Positions 34,741-45,300 are shown, counted from the first letter of the stretch. The stretch: DNA of 64,000 nt from DAITAZ01 sp036824045 (GCA_036824045.1 DAITAZ010000020.1:1-64000); one strand, 5' to 3'. The notes: generated by a model from the letters alone, not told the origin. Numbers and translations: made by a program.

Positions 34741-37038
34741 TCAGCCGTTAGCGTCTTCATCCCGGCCGTAGCGGCCTTCGATGGCGTCGAGTTGTTTGGT
34801 CTGGGCCTGATATAGACGGAAGTAGGCGCCCTGCCGGGCCAGCAGTTCTTCATGCTGGCCTTCTTCGACCACCTGTCCCCGGTCCATGACCACCAGTCGG
34901 TCTGCCTTGCGCAGGGTGGAGAGTCGGTGGGCAATGGCAATGGTTGTCCGGCCCTTGATCAGGTTGTCCAGCGCGCTCTGGATTTCGAGCTCTGTTTCGG
35001 TATCCACCGCCGAAGTGGCTTCGTCAAGGATCAGGATCTTGGGATCGATCAACAGGGCGCGGGCGATGGAAATGCGCTGACGCTCGCCGCCCGAAAGGGC
35101 TTGACCCCGCTCACCCACGAGCGAGTCATAACCGTGGGGCAGACGGAGGATGAACTCGTGGGCGTGGGCGGCACGGGCTGCGGCAATGATCTCCTCGCGC
35201 GTGGCATCGGGTTTGCCGTAGGCGATATTCTCGGCAATGGTGCCGAAAAAGAGGAACGGCTCTTGCAGCACCAGGCCGATGTTGCGCCGGTAGTCCGCAA
35301 CCCGCAGGGAGCGGATGTCTTCGCCGTCGAGCAGGATGCCCCCTTCCGTTACGTCGTAAAAGCGACAGATCAGATTGACCAGCGTGCTCTTTCCGGAGCC
35401 GCTATGACCCACGAGGCCGATCATCTCGCCCGGTGCGATCTTCAGGTCCACGCCCCGCAGCACCCCGCGATTGCCGTAGCGGAAACCCACGCCGCGCACT
35501 TCGATGCCACCTTCCACTTTCTTGAGGGTGACCGGTTTACTCGGCTCGGGCACGCTGGAAACATGGTCCAGGATGTCGAAGATCCGTTTCGCCCCGGCGG
35601 CCGCCTTTTGGGTGACTGAGACGATGCGGCTCATCGAGTCCAGACGGGTATAGAAACGGCTGATGTAGGCCAGGAAGGCGGCAAGGACGCCAACCGTGAT
35701 CTGATCGTGGGACACCAGCCAGATCCCAAAGCCCCACACCACCAGGAGGCCGACCTCCGTGAGCAAGGTGACCGTGGGGCCAAACACGGACCATACCCGG
35801 TTAACCCGGTCATTCACCTTGAGGTTGTGCTGGTTGGCGTCCCGGAAACGATCCACCTCCCGCTTTTCCTGGGCGAAGGCTTTCACCACGCGGATGCCCG
35901 GAATCGTGTCGGCAAGCACGGATGTCACTTCGGCCCACACGCGGTCCACTTGCTCGAAGCCGTGGCGGAGCTTGTCCCGCACATAATGGATCATCCAGGC
36001 GATCACCGGTAGCGGAACCAGGGTCACCATGGCCAGCCAGGGATTGATGGAGACCAGGATGGCTGCCGTCATGCCGATCATGAGCACGTCGGTGGCAAAA
36101 TCCAGCAGGTGCAGCGACAGGAAGATGTTGATACGGTCGGTCTCGGAACCGATACGGGCCATGAGATCACCGGTCCGCTTGCCGCCGAAGTATTGCAGCG
36201 AGAGCCCGATGAGGTGTTCGTACGTCGTCGTTCTCAGGTCTGCGCCAATGCGTTCTGACACCAGCGCGAGGATGTAGGTGCGGGCCCAGCCCAGCCCCCA
36301 GGCCAGCAGGGCCGCCGCCAGCAGGCCGGCGAGATAGAGCTCGACCTTGTCCCAGTCGATGGGTACGCCGTTCTGGTAGGGGATCAGCACCTCGTCCATG
36401 AGGGGCATGGTCATGTAGGGCGGCACCAAGGTTGCCGCGGTGGCCGCCAGCGTCAGCAGGAAGCCCGCCAGCAACTGGCCGCCGTATGGCTTGGCAAAAC
36501 GCCACAGACGAAAGAGCGTCCAGGTAGAGGGCGGCGTCTGCAATTCCTTGGCACAGTTGGGGCATTCATCCATGCCCGGCACCAGCGGGGCGTTGCAGCG
36601 GGCGCAGATTTCGACAGCTGCTTCAGTGCTTGGCTGGCCGGTGAGGCACTGGGCGGATTGTTTGTCGTAGCCTTCGATCAGGCGCAGGACGGCCGCATCC
36701 CGGCTGATCGTGTAGCGCCAGCAGGCCAGGCGTTGGCTGTCGTCCACCAGTTCCAGGCTGCCCACGCCTGCGTGATCCCGTCGACGAAGGGTCAGCCCCG
36801 CCCGATAGGGCCAAGCCTGCCAAGTGCTCGCCTCTGGCGCCTTGGCCAGCAAGCGCCGGCCAGTTGCAACGATCAGACCTCGGTTGTAGAGCAGGTTGGC
36901 GTCAAGGTCCACCTCAAGCCAGGCGCGCACCTCTTCCCCGTCGGCCAGTTGGCCCTCGAGTGTGTGCTGCCAGGTTTCGGGGAGGGGTTGGACGGTGAGC
37001 GTCGGGAGGGAGAGGGTTGGTGCGGCGTCTGTAGTCAT
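34741..37038 (-). CDS. Cyanophycin-associated ABC exporter with N-terminal zinc ribbon
   Basis: A 765-residue fused permease-ATPase half transporter. The first 130 residues are a soluble domain of unknown role. A zinc ribbon follows: CARC at 145-148 and CPNC at 159-162. Six membrane helices lie about 185-470 (ABC type 1 exporter fold), and the ATPase domain about 500-750 with GLVGHSGSGKSTLVNLICRF, QALSGGERQRISIARALL and ILILDEATSAVDTETELEIQ. Such transporters occur beside cphA genes; the substrate is not known. ATG 37038 is chosen as the start of the soluble domain; upstream in-frame codons are intergenic. It is divergent from the cphA genes. Confidence 0.85.
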   Translation of the reverse strand: MTTDAAPTLSLPTLTVQPLPETWQHTLEGQLADGEEVRAWLEVDLDANLLYNRGLIVATGRRLLAKAPEASTWQAWPYRAGLTLRRRDHAGVGSLELVDDSQRLACWRYTISRDAAVLRLIEGYDKQSAQCLTGQPSTEAAVEICARCNAPLVPGMDECPNCAKELQTPPSTWTLFRLWRFAKPYGGQLLAGFLLTLAATAATLVPPYMTMPLMDEVLIPYQNGVPIDWDKVELYLAGLLAAALLAWGLGWARTYILALVSERIGADLRTTTYEHLIGLSLQYFGGKRTGDLMARIGSETDRINIFLSLHLLDFATDVLMIGMTAAILVSINPWLAMVTLVPLPVIAWMIHYVRDKLRHGFEQVDRVWAEVTSVLADTIPGIRVVKAFAQEKREVDRFRDANQHNLKVNDRVNRVWSVFGPTVTLLTEVGLLVVWGFGIWLVSHDQITVGVLAAFLAYISRFYTRLDSMSRIVSVTQKAAAGAKRIFDILDHVSSVPEPSKPVTLKKVEGGIEVRGVGFRYGNRGVLRGVDLKIAPGEMIGLVGHSGSGKSTLVNLICRFYDVTEGGILLDGEDIRSLRVADYRRNIGLVLQEPFLFFGTIAENIAYGKPDATREEIIAAARAAHAHEFILRLPHGYDSLVGERGQALSGGERQRISIARALLIDPKILILDEATSAVDTETELEIQSALDNLIKGRTTIAIAHRLSTLRKADRLVVMDRGQVVEEGQHEELLARQGAYFRLYQAQTKQLDAIEGRYGRDEDANG

Positions 37039-37392
37039 TGTGTGCGCGGCAGGCGCGGTCAAGTTGTCGAAACAGCCGGAAAACAACGCGGCCACGCATC
37101 TGCTTGGCTGCGATGTGCCCCGTTGGCGCAACGTGTACCCACACCTGCTTGGGAAAAGTGCAGGAAAGTATACCCGAGTGTAACAACGCCGGAGTTGGGC
37201 CTCTGGATGACGAGCAGTCTGTCTCGCCGTATCCCGCCCGCACCGGCCTGGGGCAATTCCTGGGGCGTTTGTTAACAGACTGTTAAGATACGATACAGGC
37301 GCACGGTAAACCAAAGAGCGTCTGCTTCGTTAAGGTGCAAGCGGGTGTCGATTGCCCGCGCTCACATAATCCTGCCCCTGTCACGGGAAAAC
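37039..37392. promoter_or_regulatory. 354-bp divergent control region of the cyanophycin locus
   Basis: No gene is evident. A perfect inverted repeat lies at 37272-37286 (listed separately). On the minus strand TATACT (37172-37167) is a candidate -10 for the ABC transporter gene. On the plus strand TTGTTA (37269-37274) with GATACA 17 bp downstream is a weak promoter candidate for the cphA genes. Confidence 0.4.
37272..37286. promoter_or_regulatory. Perfect 15-bp inverted repeat, candidate operator
   Basis: TTAACAG-A-CTGTTAA is a perfect 7-1-7 palindrome, 107 bp upstream of the first cphA gene. It overlaps the candidate -35 element, so a bound dimer would block or guide RNA polymerase. The regulator is not known. 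Confidence 0.6.
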
Positions 37393-39570
37393 ATGACTAA
37401 ACGAAACATCGAAATCCTCGATGTCCTGACCCTTCGTGGCCCGAACCTCTGGACTTACCGCCCGGTGCTCGAGGCGTGGGTGGACATCGGCGAACTGGAA
37501 GACTTCCCTTCCAACAAGATCCCCGGCTTTTACGAGCGGCTGTCGGCCTGGTTGCCATCGCTCATTGAGCATCGCTGCAGCATCGGCGAGCGGGGGGGAT
37601 TCCTGCAGCGTGTGCGGGAAGGCACTTGGCCCGGCCACATCCTGGAGCATGTGACCCTCGAGTTGCAGAATCTGGCTGGTTTGCCCGGCGGCTTTGGAAA
37701 AGCCCGGGAGACTCCGGTGCGCGGGGTCTACAAGGTGGTTGTGCGTGCCTGGCATGAGGATGTGACGCGCGCAGCCCTGTTTGCGGCCCGCGATCTGGTG
37801 ATGGCCGCCATTGAGAACACACCCTACGACGTGGATGCCGCGGTCGAGATGTTGAAGGACATGGTGGACTCCCGCTGCCTGGGCCCTTCCACCGCGTGCA
37901 TTGTCGATGCTGCGGATGATCGGGATATCCCCGCCATCCGGCTCAACGAAGGCAATCTGGTGCAATTGGGCTATGGCGCCCGCAGCCGCCGGATCTGGAC
38001 AGCGGAGACGGATCGCACCAGCGCGATTGCCGAGAGCATTTCCCGGGACAAGGATCTGACCAAGACGCTGCTCACATCCTGTGGCGTTCCCGTGCCCGAG
38101 GGCCGTCTGGTGGAAAGTCCCGAGGATGCTTGGGAAGCCGCGGAGGATATTGGCTTGCCCGTGGTCGTGAAGCCCTACGATGGCAACCATGGCCGGGGCG
38201 TATTCACTGATCTGGCCACCCGGGCCGAGGTGGAGGCCGCCTACAAGGTGGCGATCGACGAGGGGAGTGGTGTGATCGTCGAGCGCTGTGTTCCCGGCAG
38301 CGAACATCGGGTGCTGGTGGTGGGGGGCAAAGTGGTGGCTGCTTCCCGGGGGGAGATCGCAGCAGTGATGGGCGACGGCCGTTCCACTGTGCAGGAACTC
38401 ATTGACCTCCAGATCAACAGCGATCCCCGGCGGGGGACCAGCGAGGAGCATCCCCTCAACCTGATCCGGATAGATTCCGCCGCCCGCCTGCTGCTCGGGC
38501 GGCAAGGCTTCACGGCAGAATCCGTGCCCCCCGAGGGGAAGAGGGTGGTCATCCAGCGGGTGGGCAATCTGGGCTATGACTGTACGGACGAAGTGCATCC
38601 CAGCGTTGCGGCCACGGTGGCGCTGGCGGCGCGCATCGTGGGTTTGGATATCGCTGGGGTGGACCTGGTGGCCGAGGACATCTCCCGCCCCCTCGCGGAG
38701 CAGCGCGGCGCCATCGTCGAGGTGAACGCCGGGCCCGGGCTCCTGATGCATTTGCGCCCGGCCGAAGGCAATCCCCGCCCGGTGGGCAAGGCGATCGTTG
38801 ACCACCTGTTCCCCGAGGGGGATAGCGGCCGCATTCCTGTTGTGGGTATCAGTGGCAGCTATGGCAAGACCACCGTCGGCCGGTTGGTGTCGAGGTTGCT
38901 GCAGATCAGTGGCAAACGGGTGGGCCTGGCCTGTTCCGATGGCGTGTTCCTGGATCGCCGGCGGGTTGAGAAAGGAAACCAGGCCAATTGGGGCGCGGCC
39001 CATCGACTGCTGATGAACCGCACGGTGGAAGCGGCGGTATTCGAGAACGACAGCGATGTGATCCTGGGCGAGGGATTGGCCTACGACCGGTGCCAGGTGG
39101 GGGTGGTGCTGAATATCGACCCTGCCAAGCACTTGGGGCGTTATTACGTCGAGGAGCCGGATCAGGTCTTCAAGGTGTTGCGCACTCAAGTGGACGTGGT
39201 GCTTCCGGACGGCGTCGCGGTGCTCAACGCCGCGGACCCGATGGCGGTGGAGATGGCGCCCCTGTGCGATGGCGACGTGATCTTTTTCAGCCGTGACGCG
39301 GAAACCGCCGCTGCCCGCGAGCACCGGGCTGCGGGCAAGCGAGCCGTGTGCGTTCGCGACGGGAATGTCGTGCTGGCCACCGGGGCGGACGAGCATGTCC
39401 TGACTGCCGTGGCCGACGTACCGGTCACCGCAGGTGGCACCGATGCTGGTCAGGTGGAGAACGTGCTGGCCGCCGTGGCGGTTGCCTGGGGCCTGGGACT
39501 CGCGTTCGATCAGATCCGAGCTGGCATCGAGACTTTCGAAACCGGGCTGGACGAAGTCAAGGACAATTGA
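37393..39570 (+). CDS. Cyanophycin synthetase-like protein lacking the C-terminal Mur-ligase domain
   Basis: A 725-residue CphA paralogue. An N-terminal domain (MTKRNIEILDVLTLRGPNLW) is followed by an ATP-grasp region (about 215-470, VVVKPYDGNHGRGVFTDLAT and IVEVNAGPGLLMHLRP). The Mur-ligase central domain begins with P-loop GISGSYGKTTVGRL near residue 485. The protein ends where the Mur-ligase C-terminal domain of the next gene begins, so that domain is absent. CphA2-type proteins with reduced C-termini join beta-aspartyl-arginine dipeptides, so that activity is possible; it is not proven. It lies 40 bp before the full cphA. Confidence 0.88.
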   Translation: MTKRNIEILDVLTLRGPNLWTYRPVLEAWVDIGELEDFPSNKIPGFYERLSAWLPSLIEHRCSIGERGGFLQRVREGTWPGHILEHVTLELQNLAGLPGGFGKARETPVRGVYKVVVRAWHEDVTRAALFAARDLVMAAIENTPYDVDAAVEMLKDMVDSRCLGPSTACIVDAADDRDIPAIRLNEGNLVQLGYGARSRRIWTAETDRTSAIAESISRDKDLTKTLLTSCGVPVPEGRLVESPEDAWEAAEDIGLPVVVKPYDGNHGRGVFTDLATRAEVEAAYKVAIDEGSGVIVERCVPGSEHRVLVVGGKVVAASRGEIAAVMGDGRSTVQELIDLQINSDPRRGTSEEHPLNLIRIDSAARLLLGRQGFTAESVPPEGKRVVIQRVGNLGYDCTDEVHPSVAATVALAARIVGLDIAGVDLVAEDISRPLAEQRGAIVEVNAGPGLLMHLRPAEGNPRPVGKAIVDHLFPEGDSGRIPVVGISGSYGKTTVGRLVSRLLQISGKRVGLACSDGVFLDRRRVEKGNQANWGAAHRLLMNRTVEAAVFENDSDVILGEGLAYDRCQVGVVLNIDPAKHLGRYYVEEPDQVFKVLRTQVDVVLPDGVAVLNAADPMAVEMAPLCDGDVIFFSRDAETAAAREHRAAGKRAVCVRDGNVVLATGADEHVLTAVADVPVTAGGTDAGQVENVLAAVAVAWGLGLAFDQIRAGIETFETGLDEVKDN

Positions 39571-39571
39571 G

Positions 39572-39593
39572 CCGCGGGGCTTCGGGCCCCCGG
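39572..39593. repeat. Intercistronic hairpin between the two cphA genes
   Basis: CCG-C-GGGGC pairs with GCCCC-CGG around TTCGG, leaving one bulged base. It starts just after the stop codon and has no T run, so it may set the ratio of the two products rather than end transcription. Confidence 0.5.
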
Positions 39594-39610
39594 TGTGACG
39601 AGGATTTTCC

Positions 39611-42181
39611 ATGGAAGTATCACGTATTCGCGCGCTGCGGGGCCCCAACCTGTGGAGCCGCCACACAGCGATCGAGGCCATCGTTTCCTGTTCCGGCGAG
39701 GAATGTTCCATTGCCGAGATGCCTGGGTTTGAGGAGCGGCTGCGCGAGCTGTTTCCCGAGATGGGCATCCTGCAGCCGGCAGGGCACGCCGAGTCCATTT
39801 CAATGGCGCATACGCTGGAACTGGCGGCCCTCGGCCTCCAGGCCAGCGCCGGATGCCCGGTGACCTTCAGCCGTACCGCCCAGACCACGGAGCCCGGGGT
39901 GTATCAGGTGGTCGTGGAGTACAGCGAGGAGCCCGTGGGCCGTCTTGCCTTCGAATTGGCTCAGGCCCTGTGCCAGGCAGCGGTGGATGGTCGGGAGTTC
40001 GATCTGGCCGGGGCGCTGAAGCGTTTGCAGGATCTGGACGAAGACGTTCGCCTCGGGCCCAGTACCGGCTCCATCGTTCAGGCGGCGGTGGTGCGTGGCG
40101 TTCCGTTCCGTCGTCTCACCGAGGGCAGCCTCGTGCAGTTTGGCTGGGGCAGCAAGCAGCGGCGCATCCAGGCGGCGGAAATGGATGTCACCTCTGCGAT
40201 TGCGGAGTCCATCGCCCAGGACAAGGAATTGACCAAGATGCTGCTGCGCTCGGCCGGTGTGTCCGTGCCCCTGGGCCGTTCGGTCCAGGACCCGGAAGAT
40301 GCCTGGGCGGCGGCGCAGGAGATCGACGGGCCGGTGGTGATCAAACCTCGGGATGGCAATCAGGGCAAGGGTGTGGCGGTCAACATCCGTACCAGGGAAG
40401 AGGTATTGCGCGCCTTTGCCGTGGCGGCGGAAATCAGCGACGACATCATCGTCGAGCGTTACCTGCCCGGCCACGACTACCGCATGCTGGTGGTGGGCAA
40501 CAAGCTGGTTGCCGCGGCGCGGCGCGATCCGCCCCAGGTGGTGGGTGACGGCAAGCACACCATTCGCGAGCTGGTGGAGCAGGTCAATCGTGATCCACGG
40601 CGGGGTGAGGGGCATGCGACCTCGCTCACCAAGATCCGTTTCGACGACATCGCGCTGGCCACCCTGGAGCGCCATGGCCTGACTGCGGATTCGGTGCCGC
40701 GGCGAGGCATGCGGGTGATGCTGCGCAATAACGCCAACCTGTCGACCGGCGGCACTGCCACCGACGTCACCGACGACGTGCACCCCGAATTGGCGGCGGC
40801 GGCCGTGGCGGCAGCGCAGACCGTGGGGCTCGACATCTGTGGTGTGGACGTGGTGTGCGATTCCGTGCTCAAGCCGCTGGAAGAGCAGGGGGGCGGCATC
40901 GTCGAGGTCAACGCCGCACCCGGTCTGCGCATGCACCTGCAGCCCTCGTTCGGCAAGGGGCGTGCAGTGGGCGAGGCGGTGATTGCCACCATGTATCCGG
41001 ACGGAGATAACGGCCGCATCCCGGTCGTGGCGGTGGCGGGCACCAATGGCAAGACGACGACAGTACGGCTCATCGCCAGCATCTTTGGCGCCGACGGCAA
41101 GCGGGTGGGCATGACCAGTACCGACGGCGTTTATGTGGAGGGTGCGCGCATTGATACCGGCGATTGCAGCGGCCCCAAGAGCGCCCGCAACGTGCTGCTT
41201 CACCCCTATGTCGATGCCGCCGTGTTCGAGACCGCACGTGGTGGGGTGCTGCGTGAGGGCTTGGGTTTCGACCGTTGCGACGTGGCGGTGGTGACGAACA
41301 TCGGCAAGGGTGATCACCTGGGGCTGTCCTACATCAGCACGGTGGAAGATCTGGCGGTGGTGAAGCGGGTGATCGTGCAGAACGTGGCCCCCCAGGGCAC
41401 GGCCGTGCTCAACGCGGCGGACCCGATCGTGGCGCGGATGGCCGATTCCTGTCCGGGTTCCGTCACCTTCTTTGCCCGCGATGTTCATCATCCGGTGATG
41501 GCAACCCATCGTGCCCGTGGCAAGCGGGTGGTGTTTACCGAAGGTCACGACATTGTTGCGGCCGAAGGGGCGGCCGAGCACCGGATCCCGCTTGCCAGAA
41601 TCCCCGTTACCGGGGGCGGCAGCATTGGTTTCCAGGTGGAAAACGCCATGGCAGCGGCCGCTGCGGGGTGGGCCTTGGGCCTTGAATGGGCCACCATCGA
41701 GCAAGGGCTCTCCGGTTTTGTGAATGACGCGCACAGCGCGCCCGGGCGTTTCAACGTGTTCAACTACCGGGGTGCGACGCTGATCGCGGACTATGGTCAC
41801 AACCCGGACGCCATTCAGGCGCTGGTCAACGCCGTTGAAGCGATGCCGGCTGCCCACCGCTCGGTGGTCATCAGCGGCGCTGGCGATCGGCGCGATGAGG
41901 ATATCCGCCAGCAGACCGAGATCCTGGGCGATGCCTTCGACCGGGTGCTCCTCTACCAGGATCAGTGCCAGCGGGGCCGGGAAGACGGCGAGGTGCTGGC
42001 GCTATTGCGTCAGGGACTGGTTAACGCCAAGCGTGCCACCGAAGTGCTGGAAATCCGGGGAGAATTCGTTGCCATCGATACCGCGCTGGAAAAATTGCGG
42101 GAGGGCGATTTGTGCCTGATCCTCATCGATCAGGTGGATGAAGCCCTGGCGCACATTTCCGCGCGCGTGGTTGAGGGCTGA
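39611..42181 (+). CDS. cphA: Cyanophycin synthetase
   Basis: Polymerises Asp and Arg into cyanophycin, a nitrogen store, using ATP. The 856-residue protein has the full CphA1 layout: N-terminal domain (VSRIRALRGPNLWSRHTAIE), ATP-grasp domain (VVIKPRDGNQGKGVAVNI and GGGIVEVNAAPGLRMHLQPS), Mur-ligase central domain with AVAGTNGKTTTVRLIAS near residue 477, and the Mur-ligase C-terminal domain starting at ADYGHNPDAIQALV (near 726). The partial paralogue lies directly upstream. A strong terminator follows. No cyanophycinase gene is in the window. Confidence 0.95.
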   Translation: MEVSRIRALRGPNLWSRHTAIEAIVSCSGEECSIAEMPGFEERLRELFPEMGILQPAGHAESISMAHTLELAALGLQASAGCPVTFSRTAQTTEPGVYQVVVEYSEEPVGRLAFELAQALCQAAVDGREFDLAGALKRLQDLDEDVRLGPSTGSIVQAAVVRGVPFRRLTEGSLVQFGWGSKQRRIQAAEMDVTSAIAESIAQDKELTKMLLRSAGVSVPLGRSVQDPEDAWAAAQEIDGPVVIKPRDGNQGKGVAVNIRTREEVLRAFAVAAEISDDIIVERYLPGHDYRMLVVGNKLVAAARRDPPQVVGDGKHTIRELVEQVNRDPRRGEGHATSLTKIRFDDIALATLERHGLTADSVPRRGMRVMLRNNANLSTGGTATDVTDDVHPELAAAAVAAAQTVGLDICGVDVVCDSVLKPLEEQGGGIVEVNAAPGLRMHLQPSFGKGRAVGEAVIATMYPDGDNGRIPVVAVAGTNGKTTTVRLIASIFGADGKRVGMTSTDGVYVEGARIDTGDCSGPKSARNVLLHPYVDAAVFETARGGVLREGLGFDRCDVAVVTNIGKGDHLGLSYISTVEDLAVVKRVIVQNVAPQGTAVLNAADPIVARMADSCPGSVTFFARDVHHPVMATHRARGKRVVFTEGHDIVAAEGAAEHRIPLARIPVTGGGSIGFQVENAMAAAAAGWALGLEWATIEQGLSGFVNDAHSAPGRFNVFNYRGATLIADYGHNPDAIQALVNAVEAMPAAHRSVVISGAGDRRDEDIRQQTEILGDAFDRVLLYQDQCQRGREDGEVLALLRQGLVNAKRATEVLEIRGEFVAIDTALEKLREGDLCLILIDQVDEALAHISARVVEG

Positions 42182-42212
42182 TTCGCCTCATTGCCGGTAC
42201 TGGCAGCGCAGG

Positions 42213-42235
42213 CCGGCCCTTCGGGGCCGGTTTTT
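42213..42235 (+). terminator. Rho-independent terminator after cphA
   Basis: CCGGCCC/GGGCCGG closes a TTCG tetraloop and is followed by five T residues. It lies 31 bp after the cphA stop. Confidence 0.9.
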
Positions 42236-42321
42236 GTTTGTTCATCGGCAAGTCGCAGTGGCTGGGCGCCTGCTTTTTCTTGCGCCGCAGCATCGCGCGC
42301 GGGAAAGCACACCCCTTCCCG

Positions 42322-42327
42322 TATAAT
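42322..42327 (+). promoter_or_regulatory. Probable -10 box of purL
   Basis: A perfect TATAAT lies 30 bp upstream of the purL ATG. No convincing -35 is seen at 16-18 bp upstream (the sequence there is GCGGGA), so an activator or a weak promoter is possible. Confidence 0.5.
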
Positions 42328-42357
42328 TGCGGGTTTTCCCATCTACCGGTTCCTGCT

Positions 42358-45300
42358 ATGGCCGAGTTCCTCTCCCTGCGCGGTGGTGCAGCCCTCTCAG
42401 CGGCGCGCCTGCAGCGGCTCCATTCCTCCGTTTCCGCCGTGCTGCCCAAGGTGCGTGGCCTTGAGGCCGAGCACTGGTACTTTGTAGAACTGGAGGCCCA
42501 GCCTTCCGGGGAAGAACTTGCCCGGTTGAAGGATCTGCTGGGCGCCCATCCTGTGGGGGATGTGCCGGCGGGCGAGATGCTCCTGGTCACCCCCCGGATG
42601 GGGACAATCTCCCCGTGGTCGTCCAAGGCCACGGACATTGCACATCAATGCGGTTTTGCAGGGATCAAGCGCATCGAGCGAGGTACGGCTTTCCACCTGG
42701 ATCTGCGTGGCGGGCTCGATGCCCGTGGCAGGCAGGCAGTGCTGCCCCTGCTGCACGACCGGATGACCGAGGCGGTGCTGGGGGCAACCGATGATGCGGG
42801 GGCGCTGTTTCACCACTATGCGCCTCAGCCCCTGCGCACGGTGGACGTGCTGGCGGGCGGGCGGGCGGCACTGATTCGCGCCAACGGCGAACTGGGACTG
42901 GCCTTGTCCGAAGACGAGATCGATTATCTGATGTCGGCCTTCTCCGGCGCGGGGCGCAACCCCACCGACGTGGAACTGATGATGTTTGCCCAGGCCAACT
43001 CGGAGCATTGCCGTCACAAGATTTTCAATGCGTCCTGGGTGATCGACGCCTTTCCTCGCGCTGAAACGCTCTTTGGCATGATCCGGGAGACCCACAAGGC
43101 GCAGCCCGAAGGCACGGTGGTGGCGTACTCCGACAACGCGGCGGTGATCGAGGGCGCGGAGGTGGAGCGTTTTTACCCGGACCAGGATGGCGAGTACCGC
43201 TTCCACCCGGAACTGACGCACATCCTCGCCAAGGTGGAAACTCACAACCATCCCACGGCGATTTCGCCCTTCCCGGGCGCGGCAACGGGCGCCGGAGGGG
43301 AGATCCGGGACGAGGGCGCCACGGGCCGGGGCGCGCGGCCCAAGGCCGGGCTGGCCGGCTTTTCGGTTTCCAATCTGCGGATTCCCGACTTTCCCCAGCC
43401 CTGGGAGGCGGCGACGGCCGGTGTGGGCAAGCCCGAGCGGATTGCGTCCGCCTTGGACATCATGATCGAGGGGCCCATTGGCGCCGCTGCCTTCAATAAC
43501 GAGTTCGGGCGTCCCAACCTGACCGGGTACTTCCGCACCTTTGAGCAGGAAGTCCAGGGCGATGTCCGTGGTTATCACAAACCCATCATGATCGCCGGTG
43601 GGCTGGGCAGCATCCAGGCAGGCCAGTCCTTTAAGGTGGAGTTTGCTCCCGGCACCCTGCTCATCCAGCTGGGCGGCCCCGGGATGCTCATCGGCCTGGG
43701 CGGTGGCGCGGCTTCCAGCATGACCACCGGCACCAACACGGCGGATCTGGATTTTGCCTCCGTCCAGCGGGGCAACCCGGAAATTCAGCGTCGTGCCCAG
43801 GAGGTGATCGACCGCTGCTGGCAGATGGGCGAAAACAATCCTATCCTCGCCATCCACGACGTGGGTGCGGGCGGCATCTCCAACGCCATGCCGGAACTGG
43901 CCCATGGCGCTGGTCTGGGCGCCCACTTCCAGCTCCGGCAGGTGCCCAACGAGGAACCGGGCATGAGCCCGGCCGAAATCTGGTGCAACGAGGCGCAGGA
44001 GCGCTACGTGCTGGCGGTGGCGCCCCAGCGGCTGGACGAATTCCGCGCGCTGTGCGAGCGGGAGCGTTGCCCCTTTGCCGTGTTGGGCGAGGCCAGCGCC
44101 GACGGCCAGCTCATCGTGGCGGACAGCCATTTCGGTAACCAGCCGGTGGATATGCCCATGGAGGTGCTGCTGGGCAAGCCGCCCCGCATGGAGCGCAACG
44201 TTTCCAGCCGCGCCAAGTACCTGCCGCCCTTCGATACCACCCACATCGACCTGAAAGATGCCTGCTTCCGGGTGCTGCGCATGCCGGCGGTGGCGAGCAA
44301 GAGCTTTCTGATCACCATCGGCGACCGCAGCGTGGGGGGCATGACCGCACGGGATCAGATGGTCGGCCCATGGCAAATGCCGGTGGCGGACTGCGCAGTG
44401 ACCACCATGAGCTTCCAGGGCTATCGGGGTGAAGCCTTTGCCATGGGCGAACGGACCCCGCTGGCCTGTATTTCCGGCCCGGCGGCGGGGCGCATGGCCA
44501 TTGGCGAGGCCATCACCAATCTCGCGGCAGCAGATGTGACCGATCTGCGTCAGGTCAAGCTGTCGGCCAACTGGATGGCGGCAGCCGGCCACCGGGGAGA
44601 AGACGCCCAGCTTTTCGATACAGTCAAAGCCGTGGCTCTGGAGTTCTGCCCCAAGGCCGGCCTGTCCATCCCGGTGGGCAAGGACTCCTTGAGCATGAAG
44701 ACGAGCTGGAAGGAGGGCGAGGAGAGCCGCACCGTTGTCTCGCCGCTTTCCCTGATCGTGACCGCCTTTGCCCCGGTCGAGGACGTGCGCCGCACGCTCA
44801 CACCCATGTTGTGCTGCGAGGAGGGGGTGGAAACCGAGCTGGTGCTGATCGACTTGGGGCAGTCGCGCAATCGATTGGGTGGGTCCATTCTGGCTCAGGC
44901 CTACAACTCGGTGGGCGAGCATGCGCCGGATGTGACGCCGGAACAGTTGGTCGCCTTCTTCCGGGCCGTCGGCCAACTGCGTCGGGAAGGTCTGGCGCTT
45001 GCGTATCATGACCGCTCCGATGGTGGCCTCTTTGCCACCATCTGCGAGATGGCCTTCGCATCCCGCTGCGGGGTGTCGCTGATGCTCGATACCCTGTGCT
45101 ACGACCCGTGGATGAACGACGTGGACGGCCTGGAGAAAAAGCCCGGTACCCTTGCCGGCCGTTTCTCCGACCACGTGTTCGCCAGCCTGTTCAGCGAGGA
45201 ACTGGGGGCGGTCATCCAGATCCGCCGCGCCGAGCGGGGCCGGGTAGGGGACATCCTGCGGGCAGCGGGCGTGGCCTTCCATCACATTGGCGAGCCCAAC

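Noticed and set aside
37381..39888. An 835-codon open frame antisense to the first cphA gene
   Set aside because: Composition is that of a mirror frame (His/Arg/Gly rich, no domains), and the plus strand encodes a clear cyanophycin synthetase paralogue.
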